Numbered from the stretch's first letter, positions 1 to 9,584 are shown. The stretch is 64,000 nt of DNA from Bin75 sp965200435 (GCA_965200435.1 OZ241337.1:620001-684000); one strand, 5' to 3'. Translations and numbers: made by a program. The notes: generated by a model not told the origin, from the letters alone.

Positions 1-1366
1 CCGGGTAGAATTTTTCGAGCGCTTTTCGTAAAGCATTATCCAGCGCATTGATGGGGCCGTCCCCCTCCGCCGCGGTCTGTTCCACAGTCTGATCGACTTT
101 CACTTTGATCGTGGCTTCCGTTATCGGCACCTTATCGGCGTGCCGTTTCTCAACGATAACCCGCAAACCCAACAACTCAAATGAGGGGCGATGCGTACCC
201 ATGGCCTCCCGGACCAGTAACTCGAACGACCCTTCAGCCCCTTCGTACTGGTACCCGTCCCGTTCCAAGTCTTTGAGTCGGGCCAACAGTTCCTGAAGAT
301 GCGGATGATCTTTGGAAAGGCTGAAACCCAAACTTTCTAGCTTCTGGACCACTCCACTTCGACCGGTATTGTCCGAAATCAGCACCCGTTGCCGGTTGCC
401 CACCGATTCCGGAGTAATATGCTCGTACGTTTGGGCATTTTTCTGCACGGCGTGGATGTGGACTCCTCCCTTATGAGCAAACGCCGCATCCCCGACGTAC
501 GGTTGCCGCTTATTCGGCAACAGGTTCGCAATTTCAGAAACGAAATTGGAGACGTTCCGGAGTTGCCGTATCCGGTCGCCTCCCAATACTTCCATCTTCA
601 TCTTCAACTCGAGATTGGCCAGCACGGAACAGAGATTGACGTTCCCACATCGTTCCCCGATTCCATTGATGGTCCCCTGCACTTGGCGCGCGCCCTCCTG
701 AACGGCTACCAGAGTATTCGCCACCGCCATTTCCGCGTCATTATGCGCATGAACGCCCAAGGGCACCCGGCACGCCGGCTTGACCCTCGCCCAAATGGCT
801 TGCACTTCCCACGGCATGGTCCCGCCGTTGGTGTCACAGAGAATGATCCGTTCGGCACCGCCGTCGGCTGCCGCTTGTATCGTCTGCATCGCATAGTCCG
901 GATCGGCCTTAAACCCGTCGAAGAAGTGTTCGGCATCGTAAAAGACCCGTTTGCCGTGGGCACACAAGTACGCAATGGAATCCCTGATCAGTTCAAGATT
1001 GGTTGCCAACGCGGTGCCCAACGCCTCGGTGACGTGCAACGTCCAGCTTTTCCCGAACAGGGTGATGATTTTGGTTTCCGCTGCCAGAAGCGCCTGGAGA
1101 TTGCCATCGGTGTTGGCTGCTTGATTGGCCTTTCGGGTGGAGCCGAATGCCACGATCTTTGCGTGTTGCAACGGAATCGCCCGAATGGCCTGAAAAAATT
1201 CGATGTCCCGGGGATTGGATCCTGGCCATCCTCCCTCGATGAAATGGATGCCCAACTCATCGAGTTTCTGTGCGATGCGGACCTTGTCGTCAACCGAAAA
1301 ACTCACGTCTTCGGCCTGCGCGCCGTCTCGAAGCGTGGTATCGTAGATTTCCAAAGAATCCGTCAT
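1..1366 (-). CDS. cimA: (R)-citramalate synthase CimA, 3' end outside window
   Basis: Condenses pyruvate and acetyl-CoA to citramalate, the threonine-independent entry to isoleucine synthesis. The N-terminus reads YDTTLRDGAQAEDVSFS, the metal/substrate motif of the isopropylmalate synthase family in its CimA form, and the last visible codons give GDGPINALDNALRKAL, typical of the C-terminal regulatory dimer domain. About 455 codons are present; family members are near 525 residues, so roughly 70 residues lie beyond the left edge. Two ATGs are adjacent (1367-1369 and 1364-1366); GGAAGG directly abuts the first, so I chose the second. It is the last gene of an aspartate-family operon. Cytoplasmic. 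A 2-isopropylmalate synthase is less likely given the motif form and the neighbours. Confidence 0.9.
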   Translation of the reverse strand, partial: MTDSLEIYDTTLRDGAQAEDVSFSVDDKVRIAQKLDELGIHFIEGGWPGSNPRDIEFFQAIRAIPLQHAKIVAFGSTRKANQAANTDGNLQALLAAETKIITLFGKSWTLHVTEALGTALATNLELIRDSIAYLCAHGKRVFYDAEHFFDGFKADPDYAMQTIQAAADGGAERIILCDTNGGTMPWEVQAIWARVKPACRVPLGVHAHNDAEMAVANTLVAVQEGARQVQGTINGIGERCGNVNLCSVLANLELKMKMEVLGGDRIRQLRNVSNFVSEIANLLPNKRQPYVGDAAFAHKGGVHIHAVQKNAQTYEHITPESVGNRQRVLISDNTGRSGVVQKLESLGFSLSKDHPHLQELLARLKDLERDGYQYEGAEGSFELLVREAMGTHRPSFELLGLRVIVEKRHADKVPITEATIKVKVDQTVEQTAAEGDGPINALDNALRKALEKFYP

Positions 1367-1463
1367 CATCCTTCCAGTCCCCATCGACTCGGCATCGCCT
1401 GCCACAGGCGAAGGGCCAACTCTACGTATCTACTCTCATTACGTTTTCTTTTTCAAGGCCTCT

Positions 1464-2705
1464 TCACGGAGTTTCGGTATTTCCAGGCGCCTGGTCCAGT
1501 CCAAATTCCTTATGCAGGGCCCGGACGGCTTTGTCCACGTCACGTTCATCCAGGACACAGGAAATTTTAATTTCGGACGTGCTGATCATCATGATGTTGA
1601 CTTTTTCACGTGCGAGTGTTTGGAACATGCGTGATGCGACGCCCGAATGGGACCGCATGCCGACCCCCACCAGCGACACCTTGGCAATTTCTTCTTTGAC
1701 TTCGACGGCCCTTGCGTCGATTTCTGCAGCCGTTTGCGTGACCAGGGTCATCGCACGCACCAGATCACTCCGTGGCACCGTAAAGGAAATATCCGTCAAC
1801 GCATCCTGATGGCTCACATTTTGAATAATCATATCCACCACGATGGAGCGTTCCGCTACAACACCGAAGAGGTTCGCCGCAATGCCCGGTCGATCCGGAA
1901 CGCCCACCACGGTAATCTTGGCCTGGTTCCGGTCACCCGTGACCCCGGATACCACGGCTTGTTCCATATCAACGTCTTCATGCGTCACAAGGGTGCCTTC
2001 TCCTTCCTGGAAACTCGATTTTACTTGTACCGGAACACGGCATTTCGCCGCAAATTCCACGGAACGCGCTTGGAGGACTTTCGCCCCCAGACTCGCCAAT
2101 TCCAGCATTTCTTCATAGGACAGTTTCGAAATACGCCTGGCTGAGGGAACCACATTGGGGTCCGTGGTGTAGACGCCGTCCACGTCGGTAAAGATGATAC
2201 ACCGGTCCGCCTTCAACGTCGCAGCCAACGCCACGGCCGTCAGATCCGAACCCCCTCGTCCGAGCGTGGTGACTTCCGAGCGTTTGTTGACACCCTGAAA
2301 CCCCGCCACAATGGGGAGAACCCCTTGGGCAAGGGCTTGCTTCATGGGATCGGCCATCACTTTCGCAATGCGAGCCCGCGTATGCGAACTGTCAGTCACG
2401 ATTCCGACCTGACGCCCGGTAAATGAACGCGCATTGATGCCACGGCTCCTCAGTTTCATCGCCAGCAGAGCAATGGTGACACGTTCTCCTGACGACAACA
2501 ACATGTCGAGTTCCCGGTCATCCGGTTGCGGTGTGATTTCATGGGCCAGCCGCAACAGTCGATCCGTCTCCCCGCTCATGGCGGACACGACCGCCACAAC
2601 CTTGTCTCCCCCTCTATAGGTCTTTTCTATCAGTTCGGCAATCCGGTGGATTCGCTCAATGTTCCCGACGGACGTCCCGCCGAACTTTTGGACTAACAGC
2701 GCCAT
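1464..2705 (-). CDS. lysC: Aspartate kinase LysC
   Basis: Phosphorylates aspartate, the first committed step to lysine, threonine and methionine. 413 residues. Seen: KFGGTSVG at residues 7-14, LGRGGSDLTA at 148-157 and FTDVDGVYTTDP at 172-183, all signatures of the amino acid kinase fold, then two C-terminal ACT domains from about residue 265 that normally mediate feedback inhibition by lysine and/or threonine. Length fits the monofunctional alpha-type aspartokinase. It sits between thrC and cimA on the same strand, about 100 nt before cimA and 173 nt after thrC. Some relatives also make a beta subunit from an internal start; I cannot judge that here. Confidence 0.96.
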   Translation of the reverse strand: MALLVQKFGGTSVGNIERIHRIAELIEKTYRGGDKVVAVVSAMSGETDRLLRLAHEITPQPDDRELDMLLSSGERVTIALLAMKLRSRGINARSFTGRQVGIVTDSSHTRARIAKVMADPMKQALAQGVLPIVAGFQGVNKRSEVTTLGRGGSDLTAVALAATLKADRCIIFTDVDGVYTTDPNVVPSARRISKLSYEEMLELASLGAKVLQARSVEFAAKCRVPVQVKSSFQEGEGTLVTHEDVDMEQAVVSGVTGDRNQAKITVVGVPDRPGIAANLFGVVAERSIVVDMIIQNVSHQDALTDISFTVPRSDLVRAMTLVTQTAAEIDARAVEVKEEIAKVSLVGVGMRSHSGVASRMFQTLAREKVNIMMISTSEIKISCVLDERDVDKAVRALHKEFGLDQAPGNTETP

Positions 2706-2878
2706 GAGTCGATTACCTCACTGGTCCCATAAACCGTACCATGACGTCGGTTCCGGCGTCGCCACAGGGCGGCTGGATTCGGTCACTCCCTCGGCCCGGG
2801 CTGATGATTGTTTGCATGGCCTTTGACTCCGGATGAAACACGCAGGGCAGGCAGGAATCGTGAATCGTCGCCTTCCGT

Positions 2879-3937
2879 TCAGGGTCGCAGCAACGCCAGC
2901 ACGTCTTCCCGTGTAGCCTTGACCATCCGGGTCTTGGGTGAGATTTCAACGGCAATATCAGGGTCCTTCAGGCCATGGCCGGTTAACGTGCAGACGACCG
3001 TGGCCCCTTCAGGCAACAATCCGGCCTGGCTGCACTTGGCCAACCCGGCTACCGAGGCAGCCGAAGCAGGTTCACAGAAAACGCCTTCTTCATTGGCAAG
3101 CGCCTGATACGCCTCCAGAATTTCTTCATCCGTTACCATTTGGATCGCTCCGGCAGATTCCTCCACGGCCTGGCCGGCCAGCTTCCAACTCGCAGGATTG
3201 CCGATACGAATAGCCGTCGCCACCGTCTGCGGCTGTTCAATCACGTGGCCTCGCACGATCGGTGCGGCTCCCTGGGCCTGAAAGCCCATCATTTTCGGAC
3301 ATTGCGCGATTTGGCCCGCAGTCCGGTATTCCTTGTATCCTTTCCAATACGCCGAGATGTTCCCGGCATTGCCCACTGGCAGACAATGGTACGAGGGAGC
3401 GCGACCCAACTGATCACAGATTTCCAGGGCGGCGGTTTTTTGTCCCTCCAAGCGAAAGGGGTTTAACGAATTGACGAGCTCAAATTTCTCGTTTGCACAC
3501 AGATCCTTGACGATTGCCAGTGCCTGATCGAAATTGCCTTCAATTTGGATCACGATGGCCCCATGCGCCATGGCCTGGGCCAGTTTCCCCAACGCCACTT
3601 TCCCCGCCGGCACCAGCACGTACACCGGCAAACCCGCTCGCCCGCCGTAGGCTGCAGCCGACGCCGACGTATTGCCGGTAGAGGCGCACATGACCGCACG
3701 AGCGCGTTTTTCCAACGCCTTGGATACCGCCAGGGTCATCCCGCGATCCTTAAACGAACCGGTGGGGTTGGCTCCTTCGACTTTGAGATACAGGTCCACG
3801 TGCGGACAGATCCGTTTGGCCAGCCGGCTGGCTTGAATCAGGGGCGTGTTGCCTTCACACAGGCTGACCACCGGTGTCTGTTCCGTGACCGGAAGAAACT
3901 TCCTGAACTCTTCTACGACCCCACGCCAAGGCATCAT
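2879..3937 (-). CDS. thrC: Threonine synthase ThrC
   Basis: PLP enzyme converting O-phosphohomoserine to threonine. 352 residues, the compact bacterial form. The PLP lysine is in NPTGSFKDRG (about residues 58-66, Lys63); ASTGNTSASAAAYGGRAG and the glycine-rich phosphate loop PVGNAGNISAYWKGY follow, as in the fold type II family. Two tandem ATGs start the gene; either could be used. Immediately downstream of hom (56-nt gap) and upstream of lysC, so the operon covers aspartate to threonine except for homoserine kinase, which I do not see in the window. No degradation of key motifs. Cytoplasmic. Confidence 0.95.
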   Translation of the reverse strand: MMPWRGVVEEFRKFLPVTEQTPVVSLCEGNTPLIQASRLAKRICPHVDLYLKVEGANPTGSFKDRGMTLAVSKALEKRARAVMCASTGNTSASAAAYGGRAGLPVYVLVPAGKVALGKLAQAMAHGAIVIQIEGNFDQALAIVKDLCANEKFELVNSLNPFRLEGQKTAALEICDQLGRAPSYHCLPVGNAGNISAYWKGYKEYRTAGQIAQCPKMMGFQAQGAAPIVRGHVIEQPQTVATAIRIGNPASWKLAGQAVEESAGAIQMVTDEEILEAYQALANEEGVFCEPASAASVAGLAKCSQAGLLPEGATVVCTLTGHGLKDPDIAVEISPKTRMVKATREDVLALLRP

Positions 3938-3993
3938 CGTATTCTCTCACCGAACGATTCGCGGACCGCCACCGGGGAAAGCCCCTTGACACG

Positions 3994-5310
3994 TCACGCT
4001 TCTTGATCCTCTACCCGAATGATCATCACCGGCTCCGCCACAAGAGACGGCAGTTGATTGATTTCCCGAATCGCACTTTGCAAGGAGCGTTCCGACGCGC
4101 GATGCGTCATAATCACGACCGAAACCGTTTGGCCTTCCCGCCGGCCCTGCTGCAACACGGAGGCAATGCTGATGGCATGATGGCCCAGGACACCGGCAAT
4201 CCTGGACAGGATCCCAGGCTGATCCGGCACCATGCAGCGCAGGTAATAGCGGGTGGTCAATTCTTCCATCGGGCGAATCCTGATCGGCACCCTGCCGTCC
4301 ATTTGAAACGAGGTCGGCGGCACGCGCCCGCAAGCCTGCTTGCGAAGGTTACGCGCGATGTCGATCACGTCACTCACCACCGCGCTCCCCGTCGGCAGCG
4401 ACCCTGCGCCCTGCCCGTAAAACATGACGTCACCCACGGCATCGCCCACGACGTGAATGGCGTTATAGACTCCATGGACCTGCGCTAGCGGCGCGGCATT
4501 GTCAATCATTGTGGGATGCACACGCGCTTCGATGCCGCCCTCACCCCATTTCGCCACTCCCAGCAGTTTCACCGTCATCCCCAATTCCGACGCGTAGCAA
4601 ATATCCAAAGCCGTCAAACGCTGAATGCCTTCGGTATATATCTCCTTGACGTTGACGGGGGTTCCGTAGGCCAAGCTGACCATGATCGCCAACTTGTGGG
4701 CGGAATCGATTCCTTCCACGTCGAACGTCGGATCCGCCTCCGCGTAGCCGGCAGCTTGCGCCTGTGCCAGGGCCTCTTGAAACTCCCGTCCCTCGCGTTT
4801 CATCTGGGTCAAAATATAGTTGGAGGTGCCGTTCATGATACCGACCAGCGACACACAATGATTGGCCGCCAAGCTTTCGGTCAATGATCGAAGAATCGGA
4901 ATGCCTCCACCCACGCTGGCCTCGAAACCCACGTCCACACCCGCGCGATGGGCCGCGGCAAATACGTCCTCACCATGCACCGCCAATAACGCCTTGTTGG
5001 CAGTGACGACGTGTTTGCCTTTGTCGATGGCATCGAGAATAACACGTTTCGCAAAATGACATCCCCCGACGGTTTCAATCACGATCCGAATAGACTCATC
5101 ATTCAGCAGTCCGGGGAGATCCGTGCTGAGGATGTCTTGGGGCAGCACCAGACCCCGATCCGACGTCACGTCCAGATCCACGATTCGTTTCAAGCGCAGG
5201 GGGCTCCCCACCCGTCTCGTGATCAACTCGGCTTGGTTGAGCAGGATTTTCGCGGCCCCGGATCCGACGGTGCCAAATCCGATCAGGCCTATTCCGATTT
5301 CGCCGCTCAT
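3994..5310 (-). CDS. hom: Homoserine dehydrogenase
   Basis: Reduces aspartate semialdehyde to homoserine with NAD(P)H. 438 residues. The Rossmann motif GLIGFGTVGSG lies at about residues 8-18, the catalytic-domain motif KGKHVVTANKALLA near 105, and a C-terminal ACT domain (MVPDQPGILSRIAGVLG) suggests threonine feedback control. This is the three-domain monofunctional form usual in non-enteric bacteria. The start ATG overlaps the end of the upstream aminotransferase by 4 nt, so the two are translationally coupled. Cytoplasmic. Confidence 0.96.
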   Translation of the reverse strand: MSGEIGIGLIGFGTVGSGAAKILLNQAELITRRVGSPLRLKRIVDLDVTSDRGLVLPQDILSTDLPGLLNDESIRIVIETVGGCHFAKRVILDAIDKGKHVVTANKALLAVHGEDVFAAAHRAGVDVGFEASVGGGIPILRSLTESLAANHCVSLVGIMNGTSNYILTQMKREGREFQEALAQAQAAGYAEADPTFDVEGIDSAHKLAIMVSLAYGTPVNVKEIYTEGIQRLTALDICYASELGMTVKLLGVAKWGEGGIEARVHPTMIDNAAPLAQVHGVYNAIHVVGDAVGDVMFYGQGAGSLPTGSAVVSDVIDIARNLRKQACGRVPPTSFQMDGRVPIRIRPMEELTTRYYLRCMVPDQPGILSRIAGVLGHHAISIASVLQQGRREGQTVSVVIMTHRASERSLQSAIREINQLPSLVAEPVMIIRVEDQEA

Positions 5311-6491
5311 GGTCGATCATCCAGTTTTAACGCAGTCTTGATGCCTCGAATCGCTTGATGAGTGCGATGTTCATTTTCCACCAACGCGAACCGGACGTAT
5401 TCGTCGCCGCCTTCCCCGAATCCGATGCCCGGTGACACAGCCACTTGCCCTTCCCGGAGCAAAAACTTCGAGAACTCGAGCGACCCCATTCCCGCGTGGG
5501 CCGCGGGAATGCGCGCCCAGACAAACATCGTGGCTCGCGGATAATCAACCTGCCAGCCGATACGATTCAGACCGGCGACCAACGCGTTCCGTCGACTTTC
5601 ATATTGCTTCACAATCGACGGCACGCAATCCTGCGGTCCCGTGAGAGCGATAATACTGGCTATTTGAACCGGTTGAAACATCCCGTAATCCAAATAGCTT
5701 TTGATCTTGGTCAAGGCCGCAATGATGTCCCTGTTGCCGACACAGAACCCAACTCGCCATCCCGGCATGTTGTAGCTCTTGGATAACGAATAAAATTCCA
5801 CACCGATTTCTTTGGCTTCCGGCACCTGCAACAGGCTCGGCGCTCGATAGCCGTCGAACACAATGTCCGCATAGGCCAAGTCATGAATGATGTAGATCTG
5901 GTGTTCGCGCGCAAACGACACCACCTTTTTAAAAAACTCCAGATCCACGATGCTCGTGGTCGGGTTGTGAGGGAAACTGATTATCAGGGCCTTGGGCCTA
6001 GGTTGGCTTTGACGATAGGCTCGCGTCAGGTTTGCGAAGAAGTCATCGGTGGGGCGAAGCTCGACACCGCGCACTTCTCCGCCCGCAATGATCACGCTGT
6101 ACATATGAATAGGATACGTCGGCGTGGGCGTCAGCACCACGTCGCCCGGTCCTAACATCGCGAGGACCAGATGCGACAGTCCTTCTTTGACGCCCAAGGT
6201 CACAATGGCTTCGGTCTCAGAGTCAATATCCACGTTGTAATGTTTCCCGTACCACGCACTGATGGCATGACGTAATCTCGTAATGCCACGAGACGCCGAA
6301 TATCTATGGTTTTTCCCTTTCAGGGCCGCTTCGACTAATTTCTCAACGATGTGGGGTGGGGTCGCTTGATCAGGATTGCCCATCCCAAAGTCGACAATGT
6401 CCTCACCGCGCTGCCGCGCCTGAATTTTGAGTTCCTGGACTTGGCTGAAGACGTAGGGCGGGAGGCGTTGAATACGAAAGAAATTTTGCAT
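5307..6491 (-). CDS. alaC: AlaC-like class I/II aminotransferase
   Basis: PLP-dependent aminotransferase of fold type I, 394 residues. SLSKSYNMPGWRVGF places the PLP lysine at residue 238; GNPDQATPPHI near the N-terminus, SFPHNPTT at about 172-179 and HDLAYADIVFDGY at 203-215 are as in the AlaC (glutamate-pyruvate) / LL-diaminopimelate aminotransferase-like group. First gene of the hom-thrC-lysC-cimA operon and overlapping hom by 4 nt. Context argues for a role in aspartate-family or pyruvate-family metabolism; alanine, aspartate or diaminopimelate pathway activity cannot be separated from sequence alone, so the symbol is tentative. A strong promoter lies just upstream. Confidence 0.8.
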   Translation of the reverse strand: MQNFFRIQRLPPYVFSQVQELKIQARQRGEDIVDFGMGNPDQATPPHIVEKLVEAALKGKNHRYSASRGITRLRHAISAWYGKHYNVDIDSETEAIVTLGVKEGLSHLVLAMLGPGDVVLTPTPTYPIHMYSVIIAGGEVRGVELRPTDDFFANLTRAYRQSQPRPKALIISFPHNPTTSIVDLEFFKKVVSFAREHQIYIIHDLAYADIVFDGYRAPSLLQVPEAKEIGVEFYSLSKSYNMPGWRVGFCVGNRDIIAALTKIKSYLDYGMFQPVQIASIIALTGPQDCVPSIVKQYESRRNALVAGLNRIGWQVDYPRATMFVWARIPAAHAGMGSLEFSKFLLREGQVAVSPGIGFGEGGDEYVRFALVENEHRTHQAIRGIKTALKLDDRP

Positions 6492-6562
6492 GGGTCAACA
6501 GGACAAAGATGATTATTTGCAGGGAAATCGCCTGTACTAGCGTATCATGACAACAACCTGTC

Positions 6563-6591
6563 ATTGTAGTAAAGGCCAGGCGACCAGTCAA
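6563..6591 (-). promoter_or_regulatory. Sigma70-type promoter of the amino-acid operon
   Basis: On the minus strand TTGACT, a 17-nt spacer and TACAAT, very close to the consensus. The expected transcript start is about 65 nt before the aminotransferase ATG. I saw no leader peptide rich in one amino acid in that short leader. Confidence 0.7.
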
Positions 6592-6667
6592 TGAAAGGCT
6601 TTGTTTTTTCAGCTTTTTTCTTGGCCGTTCCGAGACGCACCTTCTCCTGGTGCTCAAGCATGGTTCA

Positions 6668-6697
6668 TTGCGACTCCCTTCCCCGTTTTGCCATAAT
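6668..6697 (+). promoter_or_regulatory. Sigma70-type promoter of pdxJ operon
   Basis: Plus strand TTGCGA, 18-nt spacer, CATAAT, ending 46 nt before the pdxJ ATG. It is divergent from the amino-acid operon promoter about 75 bp away, so both units share a 251-bp control region. Confidence 0.55.
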
Positions 6698-6742
6698 GCC
6701 GGGAAGCAGATCTTCGCCCCCTACCGGAGCAGAAAGGTTCCC

Positions 6743-7471
6743 ATGGCCAGACTCGGCGTCAACATCGACCACGTCGCCACGCTCCGGCAGGCTCGAGGAG
6801 GGCATGAACCGGACCCCATTGCCGCCGCGATCCTGGCGGACCTGGGCGGCGCGGACGGCTTGGTGATTCATCTCCGTGAAGACCGTCGCCACATCCAGGA
6901 ACGAGACCTGGCTCTGCTGCGGGATATTGTCCCGTCCGCTCTGAACTTGGAAATGGCTGCGGACGACGAGACCGCGAAGATTGCGTTGCTCGTCCGGCCC
7001 GATAAAGTCACGCTGGTCCCTGAACGGCGACAGGAACTCACCACGGAAGGCGGGCTGGCGGTAACGAAGCAGCGCAAGCGACTCACCGCCTTCATTCGCC
7101 TCTTCCACGACGCGCAGATTCCGGTCAGCCTGTTCATCGACCCGGACCGAAGTCAAATCCGTGCCGCGCACACAGTGGGGGCCGACGCCGTTGAACTGCA
7201 TACCGGAACGTATGCCAACAGCCGCCATCCCCAAGAGATCCGGAAGGAAGTCGAAGCCCTATTGCAAGGAGCACGCCTCGCGCAGCAACTGGGGCTGGAG
7301 GTGAATGCCGGCCATGGGTTGACGTATCACAATATCAACCGCCTGACAGGAATTACCGAAATCGTGGAATTCAATATCGGGCACAGCATCATTTCCCGCG
7401 CGGTCCTCGTCGGCCTCGAACGTGCTGTCAGGGAAATGAGAGCCTTAATCCCTTCATCGCTTGGCAGTTAG
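6743..7471 (+). CDS. pdxJ: Pyridoxine 5'-phosphate synthase PdxJ
   Basis: Condenses 1-deoxy-D-xylulose 5-phosphate with aminoacetone 3-phosphate to form pyridoxine phosphate in the DXP-dependent vitamin B6 route. 242 residues, family-typical. The start MARLGVNIDHVATLRQARGG is the canonical PdxJ N-terminus with the catalytic His region; ELHTGTYAN and VNAGHGLTYHN are the later phosphate-binding and active-site loops. AGAAAGG five nt before this ATG supports the start over an in-frame one 93 nt upstream. It leads a plus-strand operon; many bacteria place acpS next, here the NAD(P)HX repair gene follows directly after 29 nt. Confidence 0.96.
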   Translation: MARLGVNIDHVATLRQARGGHEPDPIAAAILADLGGADGLVIHLREDRRHIQERDLALLRDIVPSALNLEMAADDETAKIALLVRPDKVTLVPERRQELTTEGGLAVTKQRKRLTAFIRLFHDAQIPVSLFIDPDRSQIRAAHTVGADAVELHTGTYANSRHPQEIRKEVEALLQGARLAQQLGLEVNAGHGLTYHNINRLTGITEIVEFNIGHSIISRAVLVGLERAVREMRALIPSSLGS

Positions 7472-7500
7472 ATGCCCGCCGAGTTCGTACTTGGTGCGCC

Positions 7501-9096
7501 ATGAAAATCGTCACCGCCGACCAGATGCGAGAACTCGACCATCGCACGATCCACGAGACCGGCGTCCCCGGAAAGACGCTGATGGAGCGTGCAGGGTCAG
7601 GCGTGGTGTCAGCCATGGAAAAGGCCTTCGGTGCCCTGAAGGGGAAAACGGTGACGATCTTTTGCGGAAAAGGCAACAACGGCGGAGACGGGTTCGTCGT
7701 CGCCAGACTCCTGCGTCAGAAACGCAGCACCGTGCAGGTCTGCTTGCTTGCACAACCCCGCGATCTCAAAGGCGATGCCAAACTCATGTATCAACGGTTT
7801 ATTAAAGGAACCGGACGATCGAGCGTCTTGAGTGCCCCCTCCCCGGACTCCATGCACCTGTCGGTCCGGAACAGCCACGTTCTCGTCGACGCGCTCCTGG
7901 GAACCGGAACGTCTTCACCGATCACCGGCCTGTACCATGAGGCCATTCAGGCCATGAATGCCTCGGACGCTCCCACCGTTGCGGTGGATCTTCCTTCCGG
8001 CATTGACGCGGATAGCGGCGCGACTTTAGGGACGGCGGTTCACGCCAGCCTGACCGTCACGTTGGGCAATCCCAAGCTCGGGCTCTTTTTGGGAGCGGGC
8101 ATCGATTACGTCGGCCGCCTGCATTGCGTCGATATCGGCATTCCGGCCCAGTACGTTGACGATCTGAAGCTTTCCATTGAGCTGCTGACTCCCTCCGCTA
8201 TTCGAGCTTGGTTACCCGGACGCCCGGCTTCGGCACACAAGGGGACGTTTGGGCACACCGGGATCATTGCCGGTTCGTCCGGAAAAAGCGGAGCCGCTGC
8301 GTTGGCGGCCAAGGCGGCTCTTCGAGCAGGTGCCGGACTCGTCACCGTGGCAACGCCGGCCAGCGTACAGGGCAGTGTTGTCTCGAATATTCCGGAAGTC
8401 ATGACCTTGCCGCTTCCTGAAACCGCGGACCATACGCTATCGCGACAAGCCCTGCCCAAGCTTCAACCCTTTGTTCAATCCCGGAATGCGATTGGGATTG
8501 GCCCAGGACTTTCGACACATACTGAAACCGCTGACGTGATTCGAACGCTGATCGCCAAATGCGACCGACCGGTCGTCATCGACGCCGACGCGCTGAATGC
8601 CCTGGCTGGCCATACGGACCTCCTCCGTTCATGTCCCCTCTCCGCGATCGTGACTCCCCACCCGGGAGAAATGGCACGGTTACTTGGTGAATCAACGGCG
8701 ACCACCGTGAACCGCAACCGTTTGGGAATTGCCCAGGACTTCGCCCGCACCCACTCGAGCATCGTGGTGCTGAAAGGGGCCCATACGATTATTGCCCATC
8801 CTCAGGGCCCGACTGCCGTTACGCCGACCGGAAATCCGGGCATGGCGACTGCAGGTACGGGAGACGTGCTCACCGGGGTTCTGGCCGGCTTGCTCGCGCA
8901 AGGAATCTCTCCGTGGGAGGCGGCTCAAAGCGGCGTCTATCTACACGGATTGGCCGGCGACTTCGCGGCCCGGACGTATGGGTATCCGAGTTTGATGGCC
9001 GGTGACCTCATTGCCTACCTGCCGCAGGCTATCACCCACGTGCTGCATGCCGGCGATTCCGACCGCGAAGCCGTCCTCGGACCATATGGCCGTTGA
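7501..9096 (+). CDS. nnr: Bifunctional NAD(P)HX epimerase / ADP-dependent dehydratase
   Basis: Repairs hydrated NAD(P)H. 531 residues, the usual fusion length. The N-terminal YjeF_N epimerase domain (about 1-215) carries GKGNNGGDG at 56-64; the C-terminal ribokinase-like dehydratase domain (about 225-525) begins at AHKGTFGHTGIIAGSSGKSG and has the nucleotide-site motif GNPGMATAGTGDVLTG near residue 450. Start is ATG right after the pdxJ stop; its end overlaps tsaE by 11 nt. The nnr-tsaE pairing is a common bacterial arrangement. Cytoplasmic. Confidence 0.95.
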   Translation: MKIVTADQMRELDHRTIHETGVPGKTLMERAGSGVVSAMEKAFGALKGKTVTIFCGKGNNGGDGFVVARLLRQKRSTVQVCLLAQPRDLKGDAKLMYQRFIKGTGRSSVLSAPSPDSMHLSVRNSHVLVDALLGTGTSSPITGLYHEAIQAMNASDAPTVAVDLPSGIDADSGATLGTAVHASLTVTLGNPKLGLFLGAGIDYVGRLHCVDIGIPAQYVDDLKLSIELLTPSAIRAWLPGRPASAHKGTFGHTGIIAGSSGKSGAAALAAKAALRAGAGLVTVATPASVQGSVVSNIPEVMTLPLPETADHTLSRQALPKLQPFVQSRNAIGIGPGLSTHTETADVIRTLIAKCDRPVVIDADALNALAGHTDLLRSCPLSAIVTPHPGEMARLLGESTATTVNRNRLGIAQDFARTHSSIVVLKGAHTIIAHPQGPTAVTPTGNPGMATAGTGDVLTGVLAGLLAQGISPWEAAQSGVYLHGLAGDFAARTYGYPSLMAGDLIAYLPQAITHVLHAGDSDREAVLGPYGR

Positions 9097-9577
9097 ACAC
9101 CCAGATCTCCGGACCCTTACCCTGGTGACACCTTCGCAGACCGAGCACTTCGGCGTAACCGTCGGCAGCCGACTTCAGGGGGGTGAGATTATTGCGCTCG
9201 TTGGTGAATTGGGTTGTGGAAAAACGACGTTTGTGCGTGGAGTTGCCTTGGGCGCAGGGCTCGATCCCCACGTGGTCAGCAGTCCCACCTTTACCTTTAT
9301 CCAGGAATACCTAGGACGCCTGCCACTGGTCCACGTTGACTTGTATCGACTGGAAGAGCCGATGGAATTGGCTGACACGGGATTAAGCGAATATCTGAAC
9401 GGAGACTTTGTTGTCCTCATGGAATGGGCCAACCGGCTTCCTGCAGCTTGGTTGCCCGATGACTATCTTTCGATTCATTTTCTCCATGCAGGGAAAAACA
9501 CTCGCCGCGTGCGAGTTCGAGCGTGCGGACCACAAAGCCATGGTCTCCTTGACGCCATCACGTCGGACTCAAGGTAA
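9086..9577 (+). CDS. tsaE: tRNA t6A-synthesis ATPase TsaE
   Basis: P-loop ATPase that works with TsaB and TsaD to make threonylcarbamoyladenosine at position 37 of ANN-decoding tRNAs. 163 residues, family-typical. Walker A GELGCGKTTFVRG at about residues 40-52, then SSPTFTFIQEY and HVDLYRLE, and VVLMEWANRLP near residue 115, all diagnostic. The chosen ATG overlaps the preceding gene by 11 nt; a longer reading frame begins upstream but lacks family similarity. Partners tsaB and tsaD are not in the window. Confidence 0.93.
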   Translation: MAVEHPDLRTLTLVTPSQTEHFGVTVGSRLQGGEIIALVGELGCGKTTFVRGVALGAGLDPHVVSSPTFTFIQEYLGRLPLVHVDLYRLEEPMELADTGLSEYLNGDFVVLMEWANRLPAAWLPDDYLSIHFLHAGKNTRRVRVRACGPQSHGLLDAITSDSR

Positions 9578-9584
9578 TTCCGTC

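Noticed and set aside
389..1570. 393-codon open frame on the plus strand
   Set aside because: It is antisense to cimA and the end of lysC, with a low-complexity His/Arg-rich translation typical of a shadow frame in GC-rich DNA.
2713..2955. Minus-strand 80-codon frame between thrC and lysC
   Set aside because: Mostly overlaps the thrC end, Pro/Gly/Arg-rich, no ribosome binding site; the 173-bp gap shows no clear gene or riboswitch.
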